64,000 bases of DNA, taken from positions 62,001 through 126,000 of the forward strand of contig JAHBTN010000001.1 in the NCBI GenBank assembly GCA_019638575.1, written 5' to 3'. Both the position numbers and the translations under genes were made by a program. This DNA is from Ferruginibacter sp. (GTDB taxonomy: Bacteria; Bacteroidota; Bacteroidia; Chitinophagales; Chitinophagaceae). Below the pieces are notes generated by a model that was not told where the DNA came from, made no database searches, and saw nothing but the letters and a program-made list of their open reading frames with translations. This document shows positions 25,333-34,289 of the stretch, in pieces (positions within the stretch are counted from its first letter, which is position 1; each line of letters opens with the position of its first letter).

Positions 25333-25821
25333 TTATTTTTTTCGGCAATAGGCGGCAAAATCTGTAGAGGGAATCTTATCTACACCCAATTGCCTAAGCA
25401 TGGTAACCAATTGCCCCCGATGATAAGTTGCATGGTTAAATAAATGCTGCAGCATTTGGAAAACCGGCATTTTAACCTGTTCTTTATTGCGTATATATGC
25501 AAACACATGTGTAAGCTGGTTATCGGTGGCAGCATTCACCCAATCGGCCCATTGTTTATTTTGTTTAGCAAGCTGTGCAGTCATTTCGGTAAATGTTCCG
25601 GTAAATTTTTCACTTTGTAAGTCCATATGCTCAACCAGCTTAAGCCGTTGCCACCAAATCTCTTCTGCCTTCCACAAATGCTGTACTGTTTTATATACCG
25701 AAGGAAAACTGCTGTTGATTTCCCTGTTCACTTCTTCTTCACTTAACTTATTCATCACGTCGGCCAATTGTTTTGTAGCCCATAAATGATAAGCGGCGTA
25801 TTGCTGTAATAATTCCTTCAT
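25333..25821 (-). CDS. DinB/YfiT-like family protein
   Basis: 162 residues of a four-helix bundle. The three metal-binding His positions of the family are visible: AAYHLWATKQLADVM near the N-terminus, VQHLWKAEEIWW in the second helix and LFNHATYHRGQLVTMLRQLG near the C-terminus. The family includes thiol-dependent transferases and damage-induced proteins, and most members have no known substrate. Monocistronic, convergent with the lipoprotein gene and divergent from the PLP enzyme gene. Confidence 0.88.
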   Translation of the reverse strand: MKELLQQYAAYHLWATKQLADVMNKLSEEEVNREINSSFPSVYKTVQHLWKAEEIWWQRLKLVEHMDLQSEKFTGTFTEMTAQLAKQNKQWADWVNAATDNQLTHVFAYIRNKEQVKMPVFQMLQHLFNHATYHRGQLVTMLRQLGVDKIPSTDFAAYCRKK

Positions 25822-25830
25822 GCTTTTGTG

Positions 25831-25838
25831 TACATTTG
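25831..25838 (+). promoter_or_regulatory. candidate -7 box TACATTTG upstream of the PLP enzyme operon
   Basis: An exact TAnnTTTG match. It would give a leader of about 62 nt before the ATG at 25904. A -33 element is not obvious. Confidence 0.45.
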
Positions 25839-25903
25839 ATTTTATTCGCTAAAAAATAACACCTAAAATTATTATTAAATAACTATACAACTATCAAACA
25901 ACC

Positions 25904-27130
25904 ATGGCAGGTAAAAAAAAATCATACAGCGGCTTTAGTTCTGTAGCCATACATGGCGGCCATACTAACGATCCCAACTATGCTCACCTTACACCGGTTT
26001 ATGCCAGCAGCACTTATACTTTTGATGATGCCGAACAAGGCATGAAAAGATTTAGCGGACAGGAAAAAGGATATATCTACAGCCGATGGGGCAACCCAAC
26101 CATTACCGAAGCCGAAGAAAAAATTGCAGCGCTTGAAAGTTTTGGGATTTTGGAATCCGATGGCAAACCCCTGGAGTTAAAAACTATCCTGCACAGCAGC
26201 GGCATGGCCGCCATCAGCACATTAATGATTGCAACATTAAAAGCAGGCGATAAAGTTTTAACGCATTACTCATTATATGGCGGCACACAGGAACTGCTTG
26301 ATAAAGTATTGCCGCCTTTAGGCATTGGTACCGTGATTACCGATTTAAGAGAGCCCGAAAAAGCCATTGCTGCCATACAAGCCGATGATAGTATTAAAAT
26401 GCTTTACCTTGAAACGCCTGCCAACCCTACTATTCAATGTGTAGATATTGAAGCGCTTGCTGACATTGCAAAAACTAAAAATTTAATGGTGGCTGTTGAC
26501 AATACTTTTGCCACTCCTTACCTGCAGCAGCCTTTTAAGTTTGGGGCCGATTTTGTAATACACAGCACCACAAAATTCTTAAACGGTCATGGTACAGCAA
26601 TTGGCGGTGCTTTGGTGGGGAATGATATGGCAAACATGAACGGGCAAATTTTAAAAGTGCATCGCCTGCTTGGCACAAACAGCAATGCTTTTGATGCTTT
26701 TTTATTAACGCAGGGTATTAAAACACTTGAAGTAAGGATGGAACGGCATTGCAGCAATGCCATGCTTGTTGCAGAATTTTTACAGCAGCATCCTGCTATT
26801 AGTAAAGTAAATTACTTAGGCCTTCCATCGCACCCCGATTATAAAACGGCAGCAAAACAAATGAAGCATCCGGGCGCTATGCTTAGTTTTGAAATGAAAG
26901 ATGGCCTTATTGCCGCCAAAAATTTTATTGATAAACTGAAGATGTGCATACGGGCCGTTTCGCTTGGCACCTGCGATACTTTATTATGCCACCCTGCAAG
27001 CATGACGCATTACAGCGTACCCAAACAAAAACGGGAACAGTATGGTATTACCGATGGACTGATACGCATGAGTGTGGGAATAGAAAACATACAGGATATT
27101 ATTGAAGATATAAAACAAGCGCTTGAATAA
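25904..27130 (+). CDS. trans-sulfuration PLP enzyme (cystathionine gamma-synthase/lyase or methionine gamma-lyase type)
   Basis: 408 residues of the Cys/Met metabolism PLP family. It starts SYSGFSSVAIHGGHTND, has SGMAAISTLMIATLKAGDKVL, YLETPANPTIQCVDIEAL and VDNTFATPYLQQP, with the PLP lysine in IHSTTKFLNGHG (K224). The end AVSLGTCDTLLCHPASMTHY and IRMSVGIENIQDI is characteristic. Distinguishing methionine gamma-lyase from gamma-synthase or gamma-lyase by eye is not reliable; the Cys in GTCDTLLCHP does not decide it. It heads a three-gene operon with 3-nt gaps. Confidence 0.9.
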   Translation: MAGKKKSYSGFSSVAIHGGHTNDPNYAHLTPVYASSTYTFDDAEQGMKRFSGQEKGYIYSRWGNPTITEAEEKIAALESFGILESDGKPLELKTILHSSGMAAISTLMIATLKAGDKVLTHYSLYGGTQELLDKVLPPLGIGTVITDLREPEKAIAAIQADDSIKMLYLETPANPTIQCVDIEALADIAKTKNLMVAVDNTFATPYLQQPFKFGADFVIHSTTKFLNGHGTAIGGALVGNDMANMNGQILKVHRLLGTNSNAFDAFLLTQGIKTLEVRMERHCSNAMLVAEFLQQHPAISKVNYLGLPSHPDYKTAAKQMKHPGAMLSFEMKDGLIAAKNFIDKLKMCIRAVSLGTCDTLLCHPASMTHYSVPKQKREQYGITDGLIRMSVGIENIQDIIEDIKQALE

Positions 27131-27133
27131 AAT

Positions 27134-27592
27134 ATGAATAATAGTAAAGATATTTCTGTTGCCATCATCAGTTTCTTTTTATCTACCGTTATAACCTGGT
27201 GGTTTGTTGATAGCTGCCCTTTATATAATAGTTTGCAGCAAAAATTTTTATCAACAGGTATTGCCGGTGCAAAATGGTGTTTACAAATAAGCGCTGCCTA
27301 TTTTTTTCTTGCACAAAAAAGATGGGGCTTTATAAAAAATATAGGTTTAACATGTTTGGCCGGTTCAATAATACTGTTGCCTTACCCGGTTGCTGCAATT
27401 TTTTTTAAAATAGATAATGCATCTTTTTTTATAGGCTCATTATTGGTGGCAGTAGCAGTGATGATGGTTTTATATTATTATAGCGTAACAAAGTTGTTGT
27501 TGCCGGTAAAATGGTTTTGGGGTTGGATAGGTAGCCTGGCAATTGCCATAACTTTGCAACTTACCATAGTTTTTAACGTAATAAAATTTTAA
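27134..27592 (+). CDS. small multi-pass membrane protein, unknown function
   Basis: 152 residues, no recognised domain. Five hydrophobic segments are visible (about 7-25, 42-60, 70-90, 96-117, 127-148), so it is an inner-membrane protein. It begins 3 nt after the PLP enzyme and ends 3 nt before the GNAT gene, so it is translated from the same operon. Nothing links it to sulfur metabolism beyond this position. Confidence 0.7.
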   Translation: MNNSKDISVAIISFFLSTVITWWFVDSCPLYNSLQQKFLSTGIAGAKWCLQISAAYFFLAQKRWGFIKNIGLTCLAGSIILLPYPVAAIFFKIDNASFFIGSLLVAVAVMMVLYYYSVTKLLLPVKWFWGWIGSLAIAITLQLTIVFNVIKF

Positions 27593-27595
27593 GGT

Positions 27596-28051
27596 ATGCC
27601 GGTAACAATCAGGAAAGCAGTGAAAGAAGATTGCACAAGGATGATGGAACTGATAAAGGAATTAGCCGTGTATGAAAAAGAGCCCGATGCGGTAACAGTA
27701 AGTTTTGATCATTTTGAGGAACAGGGCTTTGGTCAAAAGCCAATTTGGTGGGCCTATGTAGCCGATGTGGATGGCAGAGTAGAAGGCTTTGCACTATGGT
27801 ATATACGCTACAGCACCTGGAAGGGCACCCGCCTGTACCTGGAAGACTTATTGGTAACGGAAAAAATGCGTGGGCATGGCATTGGCAAATTATTATTCGA
27901 CAGGCTGATTGAGGAATGTAAAGAACAAAAATACAGCGGCATGATGTGGCAGGTACTGGACTGGAATACGCCTGCCATAAATTTTTATAAGAAATACCCC
28001 GAAGTGAATATTGATGACGGATGGCTTAATGGCTCTATTAATTTTGATTGA
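27596..28051 (+). CDS. GNAT N-acetyltransferase, SSAT (diamine acetyltransferase)-like
   Basis: 151 residues. Similar to spermidine/thialysine acetyltransferases of the SSAT1/2 group: VTIRKAVKEDCTRMMELIKELAVYEKEPDAV, ALWYIRYSTWKGTRLYLEDLLV, the acetyl-CoA loop RGHGIGKLL and MMWQVLDWNTPAINFYKKY. Known relatives acetylate polyamines or thialysine; the substrate here is inferred only. Last gene of the operon starting at 25904. Confidence 0.85.
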   Translation: MPVTIRKAVKEDCTRMMELIKELAVYEKEPDAVTVSFDHFEEQGFGQKPIWWAYVADVDGRVEGFALWYIRYSTWKGTRLYLEDLLVTEKMRGHGIGKLLFDRLIEECKEQKYSGMMWQVLDWNTPAINFYKKYPEVNIDDGWLNGSINFD

Positions 28052-28104
28052 TTTTAAATACAAATTTCCCCTGTTCTTAGCTTTAAACTACGCCTTAGTT
28101 TATG

Positions 28105-28112
28105 TAAATTTG
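28105..28112 (+). promoter_or_regulatory. candidate -7 box TAAATTTG of the isocitrate dehydrogenase gene
   Basis: An exact TAnnTTTG match. Transcription would start near 28117, so the 51-nt leader element (28124..28174) would be at the very start of the mRNA leader, about 95 nt before the ATG at 28212. Confidence 0.5.
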
Positions 28113-28123
28113 CGGCTTCATTA

Positions 28124-28174
28124 AGTTGAGTATTGATATAGATGTACAAGAGTGCGACGCCAATGAAGTTCAAT
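28124..28174 (+). repeat. 51-nt leader element, copy B (upstream of isocitrate dehydrogenase)
   Basis: Starts AGTTGAGTATTG and contains the core GTACAAGAGTGCGACGCCA (28144-28162), identical to the core of the copy at 9902..9952. Its end is 37 bp before the ATG at 28212. No long self-complementary stem was found inside either copy. Confidence 0.65.
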
Positions 28175-28211
28175 AATGATTCAAAAGCCCGGCTCCAAAA
28201 TAAAAAATATT

Positions 28212-29522
28212 ATGGCAGAAAAAATTACAATGGGTAGCAACGGTGTGCTGAGTGTACCCAGTAATCCTATTATACCTTTTATTGAAGGCGATGGTATTGG
28301 CCCCGAAATATGGCAGGTGGCACAAAAAGTTTTTGATGCTGCAGTGGAAAAGGCTTACAACGGCACCCGTAAAATTGAATGGAAAGAAATGCTGGCAGGC
28401 GAAAAAGCATTTAAACTTACCGGTAATTGGCTACCGGCCGAAACTTTACAAACAGCCAAAGATTATATTGTTTCTATTAAAGGCCCTTTAACTACACCTA
28501 TTGGCGGCGGCATACGATCGCTGAATGTGGCTATGCGGCAAGACCTTGATTTATTTGCCTGTGTTAGGCCGGTTAAATGGTTTAAGGGTGTGCCATCGCC
28601 GGTAACGCATCCCGAAAATGTGGACATGATAATTTTTAGGGAAAACACCGAAGATATTTATGCCGGCATTGAATGGCAGGCAGGCTCGCCCGAAGCAAAT
28701 AAATTTGAAAAATTTTTGGTGGAGGAAATGGGTGTTAAAAGTATCCGTTTCCCCGGCTATTCAAGCTATGGGGTAAAACCTGTTTCGTCGGAAGGAAGCA
28801 AAAGGCTTGTGAGAGCGGCTATTGACCATGCATTAAAAAACAACCTGCCATCGGTAACGCTGGTGCATAAGGGCAATATTATGAAATACACCGAAGGTGG
28901 TTTTAAAAAATGGGGCTACGAAGTGGCACGACAAGAATTTGCTGATAAAACTTTTACCTGGGACGAATGGGATGAACTGAAAAAGGAACATGGTGAAGCA
29001 CATGCCAACGAAGTACAACGTAAAGCATTACACGAAGGAAAACTTTTAGTGAAAGATATTATTGCTGATAATTTTTTACAGCAGATACTGATTGCGCCAA
29101 AAGAGTTTTCGGTGGTGGCCACCCTTAACCTGAATGGTGATTATATTTCGGATGCGCTGGCGGCAGAAGTGGGGGGAATTGGTATTGCACCCGGCGCCAA
29201 CATTAATTACAAAACCGGTTATGCCGTGTTTGAAGCTACACATGGCACAGCGCCAAAATTTGCCGGCACCAATAGTATGAATCCTTCTTCGGTAATTTTA
29301 AGCGGATGCATGATGCTGGAATATATTGGCTGGAAAGAAGCTGCCGAAATGATTACATCGGCCTTACAAGCCACCATTATGCGTAAAACAGTAACCATAG
29401 ATTTTTATAACCTCATGAGTGGCGCTACCCTGCTCAAAACTTCGGAGTTTGGTAATGCCCTTATCGAAAACATGGGCCTGGTAACCGGTAATGTGCAGTT
29501 GAAAAAGAGTAGTAGTCTTTGA
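28212..29522 (+). CDS. icd: isocitrate dehydrogenase, type I (E. coli Icd-like)
   Basis: 436 residues from the ATG at 28212 ([20 protein letters not shown]). Core features are [40 protein letters not shown] (with Ser103 at the site phosphorylated in E. coli), [46 protein letters not shown] and HGTAPKFAG. It oxidises isocitrate to 2-oxoglutarate in the TCA cycle. Compared with E. coli there is an insert of about 15 residues near residues 245-265. Of the E. coli NADP-binding residues, the Lys is kept (K349) but Tyr345, Val351, Tyr391 and Arg395 are F350, M356, I396 and N400, so cofactor choice is uncertain. An in-frame ATG at 28176 is unlikely. Confidence 0.93.
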   Translation: MAEKITMGSNGVLSVPSNPIIPFIEGDGIGPEIWQVAQKVFDAAVEKAYNGTRKIEWKEMLAGEKAFKLTGNWLPAETLQTAKDYIVSIKGPLTTPIGGGIRSLNVAMRQDLDLFACVRPVKWFKGVPSPVTHPENVDMIIFRENTEDIYAGIEWQAGSPEANKFEKFLVEEMGVKSIRFPGYSSYGVKPVSSEGSKRLVRAAIDHALKNNLPSVTLVHKGNIMKYTEGGFKKWGYEVARQEFADKTFTWDEWDELKKEHGEAHANEVQRKALHEGKLLVKDIIADNFLQQILIAPKEFSVVATLNLNGDYISDALAAEVGGIGIAPGANINYKTGYAVFEATHGTAPKFAGTNSMNPSSVILSGCMMLEYIGWKEAAEMITSALQATIMRKTVTIDFYNLMSGATLLKTSEFGNALIENMGLVTGNVQLKKSSSL

Positions 29523-29620
29523 ATGGTGAATTATGAATTATGAATGTTGGATGGTGAATGGTGAATTTTGAATTATGAATTATGAATTTTGATTTTAAAT
29601 TATAAATAAAAAAATAAATC
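29523..29620. repeat. low-complexity GAATTATGAATT tract between the two isocitrate dehydrogenase genes
   Basis: Multiple copies of TGAATTATGAATTATGAAT, GGATGGTGAATGGTGAATT and TTTTGAATTATG. The tract fills the 98-bp gap between the two genes and leaves little room for a conventional promoter. Confidence 0.55.
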
Positions 29621-30853
29621 ATGGCAAAGATTAAAGTAGCAAACCCGGTGGTTGAATTAGATGGCGATGAGATGACACGTATCATCTGGAAATTTATTAA
29701 AGACAAACTGATACTACCCTACCTGGATGTAAATATCCAGTATTTTGATTTGGGTGTTGAGCACAGGGATGCAACCAACGACCAGGTAACAATTGATGCG
29801 GCCAATGCTATTAAGGCCTGCGGCGTAGGCATCAAGTGCGCTACCATTACGCCTGATGAAGCAAGGGTGAAAGAATTTAACCTTAAACAAATGTGGAAAT
29901 CGCCTAACGGCACCATCCGTAATATTTTAGACGGCACTGTTTTTCGTGAACCGATTGTTATGCAGAATGTGCCCCGGTTAGTGAATAACTGGACGGCGCC
30001 AATCATTGTTGGCCGTCATGCTTTTGGCGATCAATACCGGGCTACTGATACAGTGATAAAAGGCAAAGGAAAATTAACCATGACTTTTACCCCCGAAGGC
30101 GGTGGTGAAGCACAGGTTTTTGAAGTATATAATTTTAAAGGCGACGGAGTTGCCATGAGCATGTATAATACCGATGAAAGCATTATTGGTTTTGCACGCA
30201 GTTGCTTTAATATGGCTTTAAGCAAAGGATGGCCTTTGTACCTTTCTACCAAAAACACTATTCTTAAAAAATACGACGGACGCTTTAAAGATATTTTTGA
30301 AAATATCTATCAAACAGAATTTAAACAAAAATTCACCGATGCTGGTATCGTGTACGAACACCGACTGATTGATGATATGGTTGCAAGCGCCTTAAAATGG
30401 AATGGCAATTTTGTATGGGCCTGTAAAAACTATGATGGCGATGTGCAGAGCGATACTGTTGCGCAGGGTTTTGGTTCTTTGGGATTAATGACTTCTGTTT
30501 TGGTTACACCTGATGGAAAAACCATGGAAGCCGAAGCGGCACATGGCACTGTAACACGCCACTACAGGGAGCATCAGCAGGGGCGCCCTACATCAACCAA
30601 CCCTATTGCTTCAATTTTTGCATGGACAAGAGGCCTTGCCTTTAGAGGTAAATTAGATAACAACCAACCACTAATAGATTTTTGTCATGCACTGGAAACC
30701 GTTTGTGTTGAAACGGTAGAAAGCGGTAAGATGACCAAAGACCTGGCAGTTTGTATTCATGGTAATAAAGTAAATCACGGCGAGCATTATTTATATACCG
30801 AAGAATTTTTAGATGCTATAGATGCAAACCTTAAAAAGAAAATGGGAATGTAA
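29621..30853 (+). CDS. icd: NADP-dependent isocitrate dehydrogenase, type II (eukaryotic-like homodimer)
   Basis: 410 residues, close to human IDH1/IDH2 in layout: [114 protein letters not shown] and [20 protein letters not shown]. These motifs, including the NADP-binding [10 protein letters not shown] segment, are complete. It performs the same reaction as the preceding gene but belongs to a distinct subfamily. It sits in the same direction after a 98-bp tract and probably uses read-through. Confidence 0.95.
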   Translation: MAKIKVANPVVELDGDEMTRIIWKFIKDKLILPYLDVNIQYFDLGVEHRDATNDQVTIDAANAIKACGVGIKCATITPDEARVKEFNLKQMWKSPNGTIRNILDGTVFREPIVMQNVPRLVNNWTAPIIVGRHAFGDQYRATDTVIKGKGKLTMTFTPEGGGEAQVFEVYNFKGDGVAMSMYNTDESIIGFARSCFNMALSKGWPLYLSTKNTILKKYDGRFKDIFENIYQTEFKQKFTDAGIVYEHRLIDDMVASALKWNGNFVWACKNYDGDVQSDTVAQGFGSLGLMTSVLVTPDGKTMEAEAAHGTVTRHYREHQQGRPTSTNPIASIFAWTRGLAFRGKLDNNQPLIDFCHALETVCVETVESGKMTKDLAVCIHGNKVNHGEHYLYTEEFLDAIDANLKKKMGM

Positions 30854-30873
30854 TGTGATTAGATATTTGTCTT

Positions 30874-30881
30874 TATCTTTA
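30874..30881 (+). promoter_or_regulatory. candidate -7 box TATCTTTA 4 nt before the antiporter start codon
   Basis: TATCTTTA has one mismatch from TAnnTTTG and ends exactly 4 nt before the ATG at 30886. Transcription would begin at or next to the start codon, giving a leaderless mRNA. Confidence 0.4.
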
Positions 30882-30885
30882 AGAT

Positions 30886-32100
30886 ATGACGTCTACTATC
30901 ATTATTACAATTTGCATTTTATTGCTAATTGCTTATTTATTTGATCTTACTGCACCTAAAACAAGAATTCCTTCGGTGATTCTTCTTTTGTTGCTGGGAT
31001 GGATTGTCAGGCAAATTTCTACATCACTCCATTTAAAGATACCCGACCTGTCTGGCTTGTTACCCTTATTTGGTACAATTGGCCTTATATTGATTGTGCT
31101 GGAAGGTTCATTGGAACTTAAACTGAACAGGAGTGTAACCAGTTTAATAAAAAAATCATCCATTGTTGCACTTATTCCAATGGTAGTACTTGCCTTTTTG
31201 CTGGCTTATGCATTTATGTATTTTCAATCGGGGCTTTCATTAAGAGATGCGTTAGCCAATGCTGTTCCGCTTTGTGTTATCAGTAGTTCAATAGCTATAC
31301 CAAGTGTAAAATATTTAAGTTCGTATAATAAAGAATTTATTACTTACGAGAGCAGCCTCTCTGATATCTTTGGCGTCGTCTTCTTCAATTTTGTTGCCTT
31401 AAATGAACTGGGAGAGGTACATTCAATACTTGCATCAATTATACAGTTATTTATGATGATTGTAGTGTCATTTGCCGCTACAATTTTATTAGCTTTCCTG
31501 ATGGGAAAAATTGATCATCAAATAAAATTTGTTCCAATAGTTTTACTGGTGTTATTAATTTATACAATAGCTAAACTCTATCATTTACCATCGCTTATTT
31601 TTATATTGATACTGGGTTTGTTTCTTGGCAACCTTGATGAGTTAAAGCGGTTTAAATGGATCAACAATTTAAAACCGGAAGAGCTTAAATCAGAGGTTAT
31701 TAAATTTACCGATCTTATTATTGAAGCCACTTTCCTTATCCGTACTGCCTTCTTTCTTTTATTTGGTTATATGATTGAAACCAGTGAAATATTTAATCTT
31801 GATACAATAATTTGGTCGGTAGGTATTTTATCTGCAGCCCTATTGATTAGGGCAATACAATTTAAATTATCCGGATTAAAATTATTTCCAATGCTATTTA
31901 TTATTCCAAGAGGATTAATTAATGTGTTGTTGTTTTTATCTGTTGTTCCGGCACAACAAATCCAATTTGTTAATAAATCACTGGTTTTGCAATTGGTTAT
32001 TTTATCATCCTTAACCATGATGTTGGGAATAATGTTATCTAAAAAAGATATAGAATTACCTACGAACGTTTCCGATAATTCAACACTGCCCATGCATTAA
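30886..32100 (+). CDS. cation:proton antiporter (CPA, Na+/H+ exchanger domain)
   Basis: 404 residues with 11-12 predicted membrane helices. Typical antiporter segments include RIPSVILLLLLGWIVRQI, a PVLL-like TIGLILIVLEGSLELKL, CVISSSIAIPSV and a YESSLSDIFGVVFFNF segment with conserved acidic residues. The family exchanges Na+ or K+ for H+ across the inner membrane; the ion cannot be told here. The 3' end overlaps the convergent ABC permease gene by 41 bp. Confidence 0.88.
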   Translation: MTSTIIITICILLLIAYLFDLTAPKTRIPSVILLLLLGWIVRQISTSLHLKIPDLSGLLPLFGTIGLILIVLEGSLELKLNRSVTSLIKKSSIVALIPMVVLAFLLAYAFMYFQSGLSLRDALANAVPLCVISSSIAIPSVKYLSSYNKEFITYESSLSDIFGVVFFNFVALNELGEVHSILASIIQLFMMIVVSFAATILLAFLMGKIDHQIKFVPIVLLVLLIYTIAKLYHLPSLIFILILGLFLGNLDELKRFKWINNLKPEELKSEVIKFTDLIIEATFLIRTAFFLLFGYMIETSEIFNLDTIIWSVGILSAALLIRAIQFKLSGLKLFPMLFIIPRGLINVLLFLSVVPAQQIQFVNKSLVLQLVILSSLTMMLGIMLSKKDIELPTNVSDNSTLPMH

Positions 32101-33178
32101 AAAAAACTCCCAGCGCCAGCACCGAAAAAAACTGAACTTTTACATCTGCAAAACCGCTTCCTTTTAAAATTATCATGCGTATCACTTCAATAAAATAAGC
32201 AACAGGATTTATTTTGGTGATAAGTTTGGCCCAACCGGGCATGCTTTCAATTGGTGTATATAAACCACCCAGCAACATAAACAACATAATAACAAAAAAG
32301 CTTACAAATGTTGCCTGCGTTTGCGTTTCGGCAAATGTTGATATGAGTAAGCCAACACCCAACAATGTAAACAGGAACACCATACCAAACACATAAATTA
32401 AACCCAGGCTTCCAACCGGAACAATACCATATACCAACCACGATACCAGTAAACCCAATGTAAGTGTAATCAATCCCATTATCCAAAAAGGTATCAGTTT
32501 ACCTAAGATAAATTGCAGTTTGGTTATGGGTGATACATTAACCTGCTCGATGGTGCCAATTTCTTTTTCGTGTACAATATTCAATGCAGCCATGATGCTG
32601 CCAATCATGGTAAGCAATGTAACCAAAATTGCAGGCACCATAAATATTTTATAATCCATAGAAGGGTTATACCAATTAGATGAAGTAACCTCAATTGTTG
32701 GTTGTGCATTGAATGCAGGAGGTTGTATCCAGTCGGTTCTTATACCTGCATTAAAATCCCTGATGATGGATGCTGCATAAGCGCCGCCAAGGTTGGCCTG
32801 CACGCCATTAACTGCATTTACTGCAATTAACATGGTAGCAGCTTTATCATTTACAAGGTCTTTTTCAAAACCTTTTGGAATTTCTATGATAAGATCTGCT
32901 GTACCCGACTCAATTGACTTCATCGCCTGCAAGTAAGAAGGTTCATAACTGGTAAGTTTAAAATATCCTGAGCCGGAAATTTTTTGAATAAATTTTTGTG
33001 AATAGGCAGAATGATCATGATCAACAATAGAAAGTTTTACATTCTTCACTTCGTAATTGGCTGCAAAAGGAAATACCAGCAACTGTATTACCGGCATAAT
33101 AAGCACCATCCTGAAGATGGCCGGGTTCCTGAAAACCTGTCTGAACTCTTTCTCCAGTATCATCAATAACTTTTTCAT
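32060..33178 (-). CDS. ABC-2 type permease, YbhR-like
   Basis: 372 residues with one N-terminal helix (about 22-40), a large periplasmic domain (about 45-175) and five C-terminal helices. It has the ABC-2 signature (VAYFIEVIRMIILKG, LLGGLYTPIESMPGWAKLITKI). The first residues MKKLLMILEKEFRQVFRNPAIFRM are typical. It pairs with the next permease as the membrane part of a heterodimeric exporter. Last gene of a seven-gene minus-strand operon; start codon overlaps the upstream permease stop by 4 nt. Confidence 0.92.
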   Translation of the reverse strand: MKKLLMILEKEFRQVFRNPAIFRMVLIMPVIQLLVFPFAANYEVKNVKLSIVDHDHSAYSQKFIQKISGSGYFKLTSYEPSYLQAMKSIESGTADLIIEIPKGFEKDLVNDKAATMLIAVNAVNGVQANLGGAYAASIIRDFNAGIRTDWIQPPAFNAQPTIEVTSSNWYNPSMDYKIFMVPAILVTLLTMIGSIMAALNIVHEKEIGTIEQVNVSPITKLQFILGKLIPFWIMGLITLTLGLLVSWLVYGIVPVGSLGLIYVFGMVFLFTLLGVGLLISTFAETQTQATFVSFFVIMLFMLLGGLYTPIESMPGWAKLITKINPVAYFIEVIRMIILKGSGFADVKVQFFSVLALGVFFNAWAVLNYRKRS

Positions 33179-34281
33179 GCAAGCCTTGTTTTAAATTTTT
33201 TAAAGCTGATGAACAGTAATACCAATGACATGGTAACCAGCACCAGGGATTCTTTCCATACCTGCGAAAAGCCAAGTCCTTTTATCATCACATCTTTTAC
33301 AATTAAATAAAACCATTTAGAGGGAACTATATTTGATATAGCCTGTAATGGCCAGGGCATACTTTCGATAGGAAACATAAAACCGCCCAGCAACAATGTG
33401 GGCAACAACAAAGACATCAGCGAAAACATTTGTGCTTCCTGTTGCGTTTTTGTAAAATTAGAAATCATCAAACCCAATGATACCGATGTAATAATAAACA
33501 ACAACGACTCTGCCATCAGTAAAAAAAGATTCCCTTTTACAGGTACATCTAAAATGGTAACACTTACAATTAAGATGGTAATTAAATTAACCAATGATAA
33601 AAATATATACGGAATGGCTTTACTTACAATAAACAATAATGGTTTTAACGGCGAAACCAAAATCACTTCCATAGTATTGATTTCTTTTTCCCTTACAATA
33701 GCTACCGAAGTCATCATGGCGGCTATCAAAACTAAAATCATTGTCATAACACCCGGTACAAAATTGTATGTGCCTTTTAACTGCGGATTGTATAACATTC
33801 GTAATTGAGGTTGTATTTGGTATGGGATATTAGTTTGGCCGTTTAGTTCCTGTTGGTAATCGTTAATGATATTTGTGGCGTATTGAGTAATAGTAGTGGC
33901 AGTGTTGGGGTCAGATGCATCGGCCAGTAACTGAATTTGGGCTTTATTGCTATGTAATAATGATTGATAAAAGTTTGGCGGAAAAACCACTACCATCCTA
34001 ACTTTTCCCGATTTGAATATGTTTTCAATATCTGCCTGTGCATGCAAATAAGTATTTACTTCAAAATAACGGCTTGCATCTAACCTTTGTATAATTTTTA
34101 AAGTGGCTTCGTCTTTTGAATTATCCAAAACAGCAATATTGCTGTTTTTTATTTCATTGGTTAAGGCAAAACCAAACAGGATGATCTGCACAATAGGCAT
34201 CAGGAAAATGATAAGCAAAGATTTCCTGTCACGGAAAATGTGATAAAATTCTTTTTTAACAAAAATGATAAACTGCTTCAT
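33175..34281 (-). CDS. ABC-2 type permease, YbhS-like
   Basis: 368 residues, same layout as its neighbour: MKQFIIFVKKEFYHIFRDRKSLLIIF, a periplasmic domain (about 45-175), five helices after NFVPGVMTMILVLIAAMMTSVAIVREKEINTM, and GGFMFPIESMPWPLQAISNIVP. The two permeases are related paralogues. Together with two ATPases, an HlyD-type protein and TolC they should make a drug or metabolite exporter across both membranes. Stop and next start share 4 nt. Confidence 0.92.
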   Translation of the reverse strand: MKQFIIFVKKEFYHIFRDRKSLLIIFLMPIVQIILFGFALTNEIKNSNIAVLDNSKDEATLKIIQRLDASRYFEVNTYLHAQADIENIFKSGKVRMVVVFPPNFYQSLLHSNKAQIQLLADASDPNTATTITQYATNIINDYQQELNGQTNIPYQIQPQLRMLYNPQLKGTYNFVPGVMTMILVLIAAMMTSVAIVREKEINTMEVILVSPLKPLLFIVSKAIPYIFLSLVNLITILIVSVTILDVPVKGNLFLLMAESLLFIITSVSLGLMISNFTKTQQEAQMFSLMSLLLPTLLLGGFMFPIESMPWPLQAISNIVPSKWFYLIVKDVMIKGLGFSQVWKESLVLVTMSLVLLFISFKKFKTRLA

Positions 34282-34289
34282 GCTTATAA

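Noticed and set aside
30874-30881. Treating every TAnnTTTG match as a promoter
   Set aside because: The motif is short and common in AT-rich DNA; only boxes close upstream of a start codon were listed, and those without a -33 element were given low confidence.
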